From positions 1-64,000 of the forward strand of contig JBBQUT010000021.1 of the NCBI GenBank assembly GCA_038212215.1: a stretch of DNA of 64,000 bases, read 5' to 3'. Shown here in pieces: positions 54,175 through 62,414 of the stretch; the stretch's first letter is position 1, and every line of letters begins with the position of its first letter. The position numbers and the translations under genes were made by a program. The notes under the pieces are model-generated. The model was given only the letters and a program-made list of their open reading frames with translations. It did not search any database and had not been told where the DNA came from. Source of the stretch: JALZAI01 sp038212215. Its GTDB lineage: Bacteria; Actinomycetota; Actinomycetes; Mycobacteriales; Jatrophihabitantaceae.

Positions 54175-55218
54175 GTGCAGGATGAAAAGAGCGGGCGGCG
54201 AGCGACACTGACAAGTGTGGCCGCTGCTGCAGGGGTGTCCCTACCCACCGTGTCCAAGGTCGTCAACGGCCGAGGTGATGTTGCGCCGGCAACCCGGGCC
54301 CGCATCAAAGAATTGCTCGCCGAGCACGAATATGTCGGGGCCACGCAGGCTAGAGCCCGCGCTCAGGTGCGCTCGATCAACTTGGTCTTCGACACCTATG
54401 TCAACCCGTACAGCATGGAGATCACCCGAGGAGTGATCGCTGCGTCTACCGAGCTTGACGTTGACGTCGTCGTCGGTCTGAGCCGGTTAGAGTCAGCGGG
54501 CGTGACCTGGGCCGACCGGGTTGTCCGTTCAGCGGGCGAAGGCCTCATCCTCGTCACCACAGAACTGTCGAAGGCGCAGCGCGAGTACTTTGCTGCGGCC
54601 CGCGTCCCGCTGGTCCTCATCGATCCGATCAATCTGCCCAGCGCGGACGTCGTGAGCATCGGCGCGACCAACTGGTCAGGCGCTTTGGCCGCGGTTGAAC
54701 ACCTTCTCGAGCTTGGTCACACCCGGATCGGGGCTATCGTCGGGAACCCCAGTGCGGTGTTCGGCGGCGCGCGCCTACACGGCTACCGGGCCGCGTTGTC
54801 CAATGCTGACATCTCCTATGACGCAGACCTCGTCCGTACCGGTCCGGTCACCTTCGACGCGGCCCGCCAGGACAGTCTGGATCTGCTGCGCGACCCGCGC
54901 GCCCGGCCCACGGCCGTCTTCGCCACTAGCGACGTTGAAGCCCTGGGCGTACTCGAGGCAGCCCGGGAGCTGGGTATCAGAGTGCCCGACGATCTCAGTG
55001 TCGTCAGCTTCGACGACACTGTCCTGGCCCGGATGTCTGCACCTCCACTAACGGTGATCAAGCAGCCCTTCGCTGAGATGGGCCGGGTCGCAACCCAGCT
55101 GCTGCTGCAGCTCGCTGCCGGCCAACAACCGGCCAGCCACCGTGTTGAACTGGCCACCGAACTTGTGGTGCGCGAATCGACCGCCCCACCCGCCAACCCA
55201 ACGAGGCGCCTCCGATGA
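54175..55218 (+). CDS. LacI-family transcriptional regulator
   Basis: 347 aa from GTG 54175, which follows AAAGAGGA; the frame is open from GTG 54136. The helix-turn-helix is TLTSVAAAAGVSLPTVSKVV, then the hinge helix, and a periplasmic-binding-protein-like sensor (INLVFDTYVNPYSMEITRGV, ADVVSIGATNWSGALAAVEH, RVPDDLSVVSFDDT). It is divergent from the transporter-xylA operon and its stop overlaps the start of the GH3 gene by ATGA. It probably represses both until a xylose-type sugar binds. Confidence 0.93.
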   Translation: MQDEKSGRRATLTSVAAAAGVSLPTVSKVVNGRGDVAPATRARIKELLAEHEYVGATQARARAQVRSINLVFDTYVNPYSMEITRGVIAASTELDVDVVVGLSRLESAGVTWADRVVRSAGEGLILVTTELSKAQREYFAAARVPLVLIDPINLPSADVVSIGATNWSGALAAVEHLLELGHTRIGAIVGNPSAVFGGARLHGYRAALSNADISYDADLVRTGPVTFDAARQDSLDLLRDPRARPTAVFATSDVEALGVLEAARELGIRVPDDLSVVSFDDTVLARMSAPPLTVIKQPFAEMGRVATQLLLQLAAGQQPASHRVELATELVVRESTAPPANPTRRLR

Positions 55219-57566
55219 CTACAACCCGACCCCCGGCCAACCTTGCTGTTGGAACAAGGTCTTGGACCGACAACACGCTGGCACCGGCGCACCGAGTTGA
55301 ACTGCTGCTAGCGGAAATGACACTTGATGAGAAACTCGGGCAACTGGGAAGCGCGTGGAAGGATCCCAGCATCACGGGGATCAACGTGGCTCCGCTCCAG
55401 GACGTGTTTACTCGCACGGAGACCTACGAAGCGTTGCGCGAATACGGGTTGGGCCACCTAACCCGCCCGTTCGGTACGTCGCCGCAGGAACCCGCGGCGG
55501 CGGCGCGCAAGGTCACCGCGCTCCAACAAGATTTGCTTGACAATACCCGCCTACGGGTGCCCGCGATCGTCCATGAGGAATGCCTGACCGGCTTCACGAC
55601 CTTTCGAGCCACCGTCTATCCCACCCCGCTGGCCTGGGCCGCCACCTTCAACCCCACCCTCGTCGAGTCCATGGCAGCAGCCATCGGCGCCGATATGCAC
55701 GCCGGCGGTGTCCACCAGGGCTTGTCGCCCGTTCTGGACGTCGTGCGTGACCACCGCTGGGGCCGCGTCGAGGAAACTCTCGGCGAGGATCCCTATCTTG
55801 TTGGGGAATTGGGCAGCGCCTACGTCAGGGGGCTGCAGGGCTCGGGCGTGCTCGCCACCCTGAAACACTTCGCGGGTTACTCAGCCTCCCAAGCCGCACG
55901 CAACCACGCCCCAGTACACATGGGCATCCGCGAACTGCGTGACATCATCCTGATTCCCTTTGAGATGGCCGTACGCGACGGGGCCGCGTCGGTAATGAAC
56001 TCTTATTCAGAAATCGACGGACAACCAGTCGCGGCAAGCAAGTTCCTGCTCACCGACATCCTGCGCGGCGAGTGGGGCTTCAAGGGCACCGTTGTCTCCG
56101 ACTACTGGGCCGTGGCGTTTCTGGAGACGATGCACCACGTCGCCGCCGACCGCGGACATGCTGGCGCGCTCGCCCTCACCGCTGGACTGGATATCGAACT
56201 ACCCGACACCAGCGCCTACGGGCAGGCGCTCGCTCAGCTAGTCCGGGCCGGAACGCTGTCGCTCGAGCTGGTCGACCGATCGGTCCGCTACGTCTTGCGT
56301 CAAAAACTTGATCTCGGGCTGCTTGACGCCGACTGGAACCCCGCCCCACCAGCAGATCCCGACAGTTTGGATTTCGACTCTCCCCACAACCGCAACATCG
56401 CCCGGCAACTCGCGGAGCAATCGATTGTTCTGCTCGCTAACCCTAGGAATGTACTTCCACTCGCGGGCGCCGCCGGGGACATCGCGCTGATCGGACCCTG
56501 CGCTGGCGACGTGAACACCTTCTTCGGATGCTATAGCTTCCCGAACCATGTCCTGCCGTCGTTCCCGGATCTGGGCAACGGAATCGTCGCCACATCACTG
56601 CACGACGCGCTGGTCGCGGAACTCCCTCAGGCCAACGTGATCCACCGGCCCGGGTGCACCGTGACCGGCGCGGACACTACGGCCATTAGCGACGCGGCAA
56701 AGGCGGCGGCTGAAGCCTCACTGGCCATCATCGCCGTGGGCGACCGCTCCGGGCTCTTCGGCCACGGCACCTCCGGAGAGGGCTGCGACGTAGCCGACCT
56801 GGCCCTACCCGGAGTTCAAAACAAGCTCGTCGACGCCGTGCTCGCTACCGGTACGCCAACCATCCTCATCGTCGTGTCCGGGCGGCCTTACGCCCTTGGC
56901 GAGTACAAAGACCGCGCCGCGGCAATCGTCCAATCCTTCTTCCCCGGCGAGGAAGGCGGCCCCGCACTCGCCGGGGTGCTCTCCGGCCGCGTCACACCCT
57001 CCGGGAAACTTCCCGTGCAAATCCCGAACGAGGTAGGAGTCAACCCCTCCACCTACCTGCACCCTGCCCTAGCTGGGCCGAGCGACAGCATCAGCAACCT
57101 CGACCCAACCCCAGCCTTCCCTTTCGGCCATGGCCTGTCTTATACGCGGTTCGAATACACCGACCTCTCCGTCAGCAGCACAGAGGTCGATACCACTGGC
57201 GACCTACAGGTGCAATGCACCGTCGTCAATACCGGTACCCGGCCTGGTTCAGAAACCGTCCAACTGTACTTCCACGACCCGGTCGCTCAAGTCACCCGGC
57301 CGACCACCCAACTTCTAGGCTTCGCCAAGGTACAGCTCGACCCGGGCGGAAAGGCCGTCGTCAGCTTTGACATCCACACCGACCGATTCTCATTCACCGG
57401 CCGCGATCTCAATCGAATTGTCGAACCGGGCAAAATTGTTCTCCGGATCGGCTCCTCCAGCGCCGACATACGGTTTGAGACAGTGCTCACTCTTGTCGGC
57501 TCGGACCGTGTTGCAAGCGGGACACGAACGCTTCGCACACCCGCGACAATCACGCATGTCGACTGA
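55215..57566 (+). CDS. Glycoside hydrolase family 3, likely beta-xylosidase/beta-glucosidase
   Basis: 783 aa, cytosolic (no signal peptide). The N-terminal TIM-barrel-like domain has LSPVLDVVRDHRWGRVEETL, GEDPYLVGELGSAYVRGLQG, KHFAGYSAS and the nucleophile Asp at about 296 in TVVSDYWAV. The second domain (about 395-620) contains the VGDRSGLFGHGTSGEGCD loop; a fibronectin-III-like C-terminal domain follows (FPFGHGLSYTRFEYTDLSVS). It overlaps the regulator gene. With xylA and the transporter, it likely splits imported xylo-oligosaccharides; glucosides cannot be excluded. Confidence 0.92.
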   Translation: MTTTRPPANLAVGTRSWTDNTLAPAHRVELLLAEMTLDEKLGQLGSAWKDPSITGINVAPLQDVFTRTETYEALREYGLGHLTRPFGTSPQEPAAAARKVTALQQDLLDNTRLRVPAIVHEECLTGFTTFRATVYPTPLAWAATFNPTLVESMAAAIGADMHAGGVHQGLSPVLDVVRDHRWGRVEETLGEDPYLVGELGSAYVRGLQGSGVLATLKHFAGYSASQAARNHAPVHMGIRELRDIILIPFEMAVRDGAASVMNSYSEIDGQPVAASKFLLTDILRGEWGFKGTVVSDYWAVAFLETMHHVAADRGHAGALALTAGLDIELPDTSAYGQALAQLVRAGTLSLELVDRSVRYVLRQKLDLGLLDADWNPAPPADPDSLDFDSPHNRNIARQLAEQSIVLLANPRNVLPLAGAAGDIALIGPCAGDVNTFFGCYSFPNHVLPSFPDLGNGIVATSLHDALVAELPQANVIHRPGCTVTGADTTAISDAAKAAAEASLAIIAVGDRSGLFGHGTSGEGCDVADLALPGVQNKLVDAVLATGTPTILIVVSGRPYALGEYKDRAAAIVQSFFPGEEGGPALAGVLSGRVTPSGKLPVQIPNEVGVNPSTYLHPALAGPSDSISNLDPTPAFPFGHGLSYTRFEYTDLSVSSTEVDTTGDLQVQCTVVNTGTRPGSETVQLYFHDPVAQVTRPTTQLLGFAKVQLDPGGKAVVSFDIHTDRFSFTGRDLNRIVEPGKIVLRIGSSSADIRFETVLTLVGSDRVASGTRTLRTPATITHVD

Positions 57567-57631
57567 CGCCGTCGCTTCATCGTGTCATAGTTGATGTCAC
57601 CAGCAAGAGCGGATCGCGGCTGCCCTGGTTT

Positions 57632-57650
57632 CGGGCGCGGCTAGCGCCCG
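57632..57650 (+). terminator. Short hairpin after the GH3 gene
   Basis: CGGGCGC/GCGCCCG stem with 5-base loop, 65 bases after the stop. No T-run; weak call. Confidence 0.35.
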
Positions 57651-57804
57651 TGCCCCCCGTAACTGCTGCGGAACAAGGCTCGCGCAGGTGGATCTCGCGG
57701 CACCCTTAGAACGCCGGCTGGCATTACGAACCCGGAGATTCTCGGTTCCATCCTGGCACCCCGGTCGTGAACCTGGCCTTCAACACAACTGTGGAGTTGA
57801 GCTG

Positions 57805-58134
57805 ATGCTGCCGAGCCCGCTGGTGTCCGGTCAACCGCAAGGAACGATCACAGGGCTGGAACTGCAGACCGACCGCGTACGCGCGCAGATCGCCGGAGAC
57901 CTGCCTGCGCTCGTCGACCTCACGCTCGACGCCGGTGCCGAACTGCACCTCATCGAAGGCACCTCCGTGTGGCTGAGTGTCAAAGCGACAGACCTCGACA
58001 TCTACCCAGACACGAACTGGCAACCGCGAGCCGTAATCGACTTACCTCTCTCGGCGGTCTCGGGGCGACCGAAGTTGATCTTTCTCGGTACACACCGGTA
58101 CACACCGGACTCGGAAGCGGTCGATCTACGTTGA
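57805..58134 (+). pseudogene. C-terminal TOBE fragment of an ABC ATPase (ModC-like)
   Basis: About 110 residues ending with VWLSVKATDLDIYP, the typical end of ModC/CysA-type TOBE domains in actinobacteria. Walker A, signature and Walker B parts are missing. The frame is open from 57688 but the front does not match. It is a remnant, and its origin next to an ATPase-less ABC operon is probably chance since the type is molybdate, not sugar. Confidence 0.55.
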
Positions 58135-58151
58135 TCGCGTCCAACCCTTGA

Positions 58152-58408
58152 AGACCACCACGAGACGATTGACCTAGCCGGCGCCGAAGTCTTGCCCGAG
58201 CCTCATCGGGTCAGGCTGCCGTGGTTGCCCGACCCGGACCGGCCCCCGGTTAGGTTCCGTCGTGCACGGGAACGTCGAGATGGAGCTTGAGCCAGGCCAG
58301 GTCGTGCCGAAGAACCGGCGAACAGTTAGGCCGTTGTCGTTGATGTCGAACACCGCGCGGTCTGTGTAGACCCTGTGGGGGTCGAAAACCGGAGCGTTCC
58401 GTTGAGGG
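58152..58408. other. IS-flanking stretch
   Basis: No clear gene. It lies downstream of the transposase and probably includes the end of the IS; terminal inverted repeats could not be fixed by eye. Confidence 0.4.
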
Positions 58409-59488
58409 CTACGCGGCTGGGCGGTATTCGTTGATGAGACCGCCGAGAATCGGCAAGCGGGTGACCGGTGTGAATGCATCGGTCGGGGGTGGCCGGACTG
58501 GTGACGGTGGTCGAAGGCCGCGGCCTCGGTGTGGACGCTGCTGGTTGTAGTGGGTGACGTACTCGGCGAGCACCCGGCGCAGGTGGCGTTGCCCGAAGAT
58601 CAGCATCCGGTCGGTCAGTTCTGCTCTGACGGTGCGAACGAACCGTTCGGCGTAAGCGTTGGCTTGTGGGCATCGGGGCGGGATCTTCACTACCGTGATA
58701 CCGGCGTCGGCGAACACGGTGTCGAAGGATGAGGTGAACTGGCCAGCGCGGTCACGGATCAGGTATCGGAACTGGGCTGCTCGGTCACCGAGGTCGGCGA
58801 TCAGGTTGCGGGCCTGCTGCGTGGTCCACGGTCCGTCGGGGTTGGTGGTGGTGCCGAGGATGTGGACGTGGCGGGTGTTGATCTCGATCACTAAGAACAC
58901 GTACACCCGCTGCAACGTCAAGGCGCAATCGTTGTGGAAGAAGTCGCACGCCAGCATCGTCGAGGCTTGAGCGCGCAGGAATTGCCGCCAGGATGTCCGG
59001 TCCGAGCGAGTCGGCGCTGGCGGTATATGAAGCATCTTCAGTACGCGGCGAGCCGTCGAGGCGCCGACCCTGCAGCCAATCTTGAGCAGCTCACCTTGGA
59101 TGCGTTGATAGCCCCAGGTCGGGTTCTGCTCGGCGAGTTGGCCGATCAATGCCGCGAGTTCGGGGTCGATCGGCGGGCGGCCGGTGCGGTGCCGGTAGGT
59201 CCATTTCTTGGCGATCAGGCGACGATGCCAGCGCAGGATCGTCGCTGGCGTGACCAGCCGGTGGCTCAGGAGGTGGCCGGGCAGGTGCCGACACAGTGCG
59301 GTGAACAGGGCTCGGTCGGCCCAGTCCAGCCGCGGTTTTGGATTGGTTCGTCGCAGCACCGCGACTTCGTGGCGCAGTACGAGCAGCTCGACGTTCTTCG
59401 ATGCGGATGACCTGGCAAGCAGGGCAAGCCAGTCGCTGAGCCGGACCAAGACCAGGTAGAGCAGCCGCATCGACACGGACATGATCAT
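58409..59488 (-). CDS. DDE integrase-core transposase (IS3/IS481-like)
   Basis: 359 aa, full length. N-terminal helix-turn-helix region (VELLVLRHEVAVLRRTNPKP, LVTPATILRWHRRLIAKKW), a second HTH (PTWGYQRIQGELLKIGCRV), and the rve-type catalytic core with Asp in LACDFFHND, Asp in LIRDRAGQF and Glu in NAYAERFVRT. The end GGLINEYRPAA is common to this actinobacterial group. Intact, so it may be active. Confidence 0.88.
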   Translation of the reverse strand: MIMSVSMRLLYLVLVRLSDWLALLARSSASKNVELLVLRHEVAVLRRTNPKPRLDWADRALFTALCRHLPGHLLSHRLVTPATILRWHRRLIAKKWTYRHRTGRPPIDPELAALIGQLAEQNPTWGYQRIQGELLKIGCRVGASTARRVLKMLHIPPAPTRSDRTSWRQFLRAQASTMLACDFFHNDCALTLQRVYVFLVIEINTRHVHILGTTTNPDGPWTTQQARNLIADLGDRAAQFRYLIRDRAGQFTSSFDTVFADAGITVVKIPPRCPQANAYAERFVRTVRAELTDRMLIFGQRHLRRVLAEYVTHYNQQRPHRGRGLRPPSPVRPPPTDAFTPVTRLPILGGLINEYRPAA

Positions 59489-59802
59489 GCCCGACCACGT
59501 CCGAGCCGGTGCGCGCAGCCTTTTGGAACCCTTCAGGTGGGCGACGTCTCGTAAGCGCCGTTGCTCACGGGGCAGCTGTGGGATGGACGCCTGCTGGGTT
59601 GACAGTCGCGGCTGGCCTCCCGAAACAGTTGCAGCAAGCAGGGATGGGAATCGCCAGCGGCAAATATGGATAGAACCGTGTCGGCGGTCGACCGCAGACC
59701 TGATATCCGCCGCGCTAGAGATACTTGCCGAGTGCGGGCGTAGCCTGCATAGCGACCCGGCGAGCCGGCGACCCGACGACGGGCACTAGCGAGAGGCCAG
59801 CA
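59489..59802. other. Intergenic stretch without recognised gene
   Basis: 313 bases between the transposase start and the hydrolase; may contain the second IS end. Nothing else seen. Confidence 0.4.
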
Positions 59803-60474
59803 ATGCCTGATCGACTGCCCGTCCTACTGGTCCACGGCGCCTGGCATGGCGCGTGGGCATGGGACGACCTGCTGCCGCACCTGCGCGAGCTCGGCCACGA
59901 GGTGACCGTAGTCGACCTCCCGAGTGGCGGCGGCAACGGCGACCTGCTCGCCGACGTGAAAGTTGTGCGCGCCGCACTTGACGCGATCGACGGGCCCACG
60001 GTCGTCGTCGGCCACTCCTACGGTGGCATACCCATCACCGGTGCGACCGCGGGTCGCACCGATGTCGCCCATCTTGTCTATGTGTGTGCGTTCCAGCTCG
60101 ACGTTGGCGAATCATTGCTCGGTGCGCTCGCGGGCGAGGTGCCGCCGTGGATCGCGATCGACGCGGAGCGCGGGACGAGTTCGGTTCCCGAGCCGTTGCC
60201 GGTGTTCTTCGCGGACGTCGACCCAGACAGGGCGGCGGCCTGCGCGGGCAGACTGAAGACCCAGACCCTGTCGTCGTTCGGTGACCCGCTGAGCGTTGCT
60301 GGCTGGCGTGACATCGCGAGCACTTACGTCGCGTGCACCGAGGACCAAGCCATCCCCTACCCCGCCCAGCAGGCCATGTCTCAACGGGCGACCACCGTGC
60401 ATACCCTCCACTCGTCCCACTCGCCGTTCCTGTCCCAGCCCACGCAACTGGCAGAGATCATCTCCGGCGTCTGA
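59803..60474 (+). CDS. Alpha/beta hydrolase (esterase type)
   Basis: 223 aa, cytosolic. VLLVHGAWHGAWAWDDLLPH is the oxyanion loop of the EstC/methylesterase-like group, VVVGHSYGGIP the nucleophile elbow (Ser72), EDQAIP the acid and LHSSHSPFLSQP the His. ATG 59803 follows GAGAGG; the open frame upstream is not used. Solitary gene; substrate not evident. Confidence 0.88.
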   Translation: MPDRLPVLLVHGAWHGAWAWDDLLPHLRELGHEVTVVDLPSGGGNGDLLADVKVVRAALDAIDGPTVVVGHSYGGIPITGATAGRTDVAHLVYVCAFQLDVGESLLGALAGEVPPWIAIDAERGTSSVPEPLPVFFADVDPDRAAACAGRLKTQTLSSFGDPLSVAGWRDIASTYVACTEDQAIPYPAQQAMSQRATTVHTLHSSHSPFLSQPTQLAEIISGV

Positions 60475-60947
60475 CGCACCAAAGAGCGAATCCGAACGTC
60501 CCCGCAGGGCAGGCCCGCTATTCGTGGCTCGGGACGCCTTCGACGGGCTTCGGTCAAGGGCGGAGACTGCGCCCGCATGCCGAACGTCACGCGGGATACC
60601 TAGCTTGTTGACGACCGAGGTGATCGGCGTCAGATGCTTCCGGCGTAATCGATTCCCGCAAAGGCCCGCCCGTAATGGAGCCCGGTGAACCTGGTGGCTC
60701 AACTTGACAGCCCACCATCGGTCACGACTGTGGCCGTGGTCCGGCGTGAGCTGTTGCCTGTCAGCTGAAGACCCGTCGGGGGACACACACTAAATTCGGT
60801 GCGGCAATTGCGGATGTTCGCAGGCGCAGCCCTATCGATCCATCTCGCGTTTTCGACAGAGCTCCTTCGGTCGCGCAAGACGGATAGGGCGCGCACGCCG
60901 CGGACCGCAACGACCGGCTCGGAGCAGGAGTGCTAGCTAACCTCTGC
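60475..60947. other. Intergenic stretch without recognised gene
   Basis: 470 bases between the hydrolase and vapB. No coherent frame or RNA gene seen. Confidence 0.45.
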
Positions 60948-60975
60948 GTACACCTTTGATACACCCAAAGTGTAC
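60948..60975. promoter_or_regulatory. Inverted repeat before vapBC, candidate operator
   Basis: GTACACCTTTG and CAAAGTGTAC (one extra C) flank ATACACC. It ends 9 bases before the vapB start, where VapBC complexes usually bind for autoregulation. Confidence 0.55.
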
Positions 60976-60984
60976 GATAGGTGG

Positions 60985-61197
60985 ATGACCAGATCGCGCA
61001 CCAACATCGAGATCAACGATGCCTACGTCCAGGCGGTGATGGATCGTTACGGGGTCCACACAAAGACCGAAGCAGTGGATTTGGCACTACGTCATCTGGC
61101 TGGACAGCCCATGACCCGCGACGAGGCGCTGGCCATGCGCGGCGCAAACGCGATTGACGACATCGCCTCAGAGCCTGAAGAACAGGCCAGCGCGTGA
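60985..61197 (+). CDS. vapB: VapB-type antitoxin (ribbon-helix-helix)
   Basis: 70 aa from ATG 60985 (AGGTGG before it). TNIEINDAYVQAVMDRYGVH, KTEAVDLALRHLAG is the ribbon-helix-helix pattern of actinobacterial VapB. The C-terminus would wrap the toxin. Its stop overlaps the vapC GTG start. Confidence 0.9.
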   Translation: MTRSRTNIEINDAYVQAVMDRYGVHTKTEAVDLALRHLAGQPMTRDEALAMRGANAIDDIASEPEEQASA

Positions 61198-61604
61198 TCC
61201 TGGCCGACACCTCGGCCTGGGTCGAGTTCGACCGGGCTACCGGCAGCGCCGTCGATGTCAGGCTCACCCAGCTGATCGCCGAGGACGGCCCGGTAGCTGT
61301 CACCGAACCAGTCGTGATGGAAGTCTTGGCCGGCGCCCGCACGGATGCCCGCGAACACGACCTGCGCCGGCTCCTGCAGCGGTTCCACTTACACCCGATC
61401 GACCCGAGCCCTGACTTCGAGGCCGCCGCCCGGATCTATCGCCAGTGCCGGAAGAACGGGATCACACCGCGCGGCCTGCTCGACTGCCTGATCACCGCCG
61501 TCGCCTGGCGCAACGGCGCCACCTTGCTCGCCTACGACATCGACCTGCACCGTGTCGCCAGCATCGTCGGCGTCGACATGGATCAAGCTTCGCATCGCGG
61601 ATGA
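61194..61604 (+). CDS. vapC: VapC-type PIN-domain ribonuclease toxin
   Basis: 136 aa PIN domain with GTG start overlapping vapB (GTGA). Acidic metal ligands are all present: Asp5 in ILADTSAW, Glu43 in VVMEVLAG, Asp97 in GLLDCLITAVA and Asp115 in AYDIDLHR. VapC toxins cut tRNA or rRNA. Intact pair close to the island's right end, which may help keep the island. Confidence 0.92.
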   Translation: MILADTSAWVEFDRATGSAVDVRLTQLIAEDGPVAVTEPVVMEVLAGARTDAREHDLRRLLQRFHLHPIDPSPDFEAAARIYRQCRKNGITPRGLLDCLITAVAWRNGATLLAYDIDLHRVASIVGVDMDQASHRG

Positions 61605-62028
61605 TCGAGCTCAGACCGGCGTTGCCTCGGCCGCCCACACCCGCGACGCTCTCCAGACCCAGTCGGTCCGCGCCTACCGACCGATCTGCGCGTTAGCTGG
61701 TTCACGTCAGACGTGCGCGAGATCGACAAATAGTCGCGCGCCGAACCGCAGACAGTTGGTTCCAGACTGAGATCCGCATCCGATCGTCGACCAGAGCATT
61801 TCCAGCACGGTGGAAGGGCGACGAGTCCGCATGGCGGAGCCGACGGCTTGGATGTGCTCGTGGCCCGCATCCCTTCGGACGCGGTGCTCGGACACATCGA
61901 TTCGGGCTACAAGGGGGCCACATCGCAACCGAAACAGACCATCGCCAGTCACGACAACCAACGTCGGAGCTCCAGGAAGTCTGGGATATTCAACGCCAGC
62001 GGGAGCAACCAACGCTCCGGGGAAAGCA
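61605..62028. other. Right end of island E, no recognised gene
   Basis: About 420 bases without a defensible gene, leading into att copy 5. Confidence 0.45.
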
Positions 62029-62071
62029 TTGACACGGTAGGGGTCACTGGTTCAATCCCAGTATCGCCCAC
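62029..62071 (+). repeat. att copy 5 (43-bp core), outermost
   Basis: Matches 2304-2346 over 43 bases. It is the only copy followed by CCA in the right register (TATCGCCCACCA), so its outer flank may be the original 3' flank of tRNA-Val. Confidence 0.9.
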
Positions 62072-62414
62072 CAAGAAGCCCCGGATTTACTGGCCTCCAG
62101 CGGTTCGGGGCTCCCTCTAATTCGGAGATCGACCACTTCTCCGGGTCGGTAGTGCTCGGTCGTCAGGTCAGGGACACACCGAGCCCCGAGGCCCCGAATA
62201 CCGGCAATTCCACGGGCGGGTGCGCATCGCGCGATAGGCTGGCGAGCCCCGGAACCGGCCCCGTGCAACAAACGTGCAACACCAGTTCCCAGCGCCCCAA
62301 GCGATCGGCCGGCCACCGGCGCTCTCGGCGGAGGCGCGCCCTCTCGACCCAGTGTCGACACCACGGCTGCCCGTAACCGTCGCGACGCTCATTGTGAGGT
62401 CGCTGCGCCGCTGA
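62072..62414. other. Spacer between att copy 5 and the ClC gene
   Basis: No gene. AGCCCCG/CGGGGCT (62077-62112) could be a weak terminator stem. Tandem CGTGCAAC words at 62262-62280 resemble those in stub D. Confidence 0.45.

Larger units (their letters stand above)
48923..62071 (+). mobile_element. Island E with xylose/xyloside genes
   Basis: 13.1 kb between att copies 4 and 5. It carries a sugar-use operon pair, an IS transposase, a ModC fragment, an alpha/beta hydrolase and vapBC, but no integrase. Island status rests on the flanking tRNA repeats. Confidence 0.65.

Noticed and set aside
17963..62071. The tRNA-Val-like repeats as extra tRNA genes
   Set aside because: None has an acceptor 5' strand or D-arm; they are 3' fragments only.
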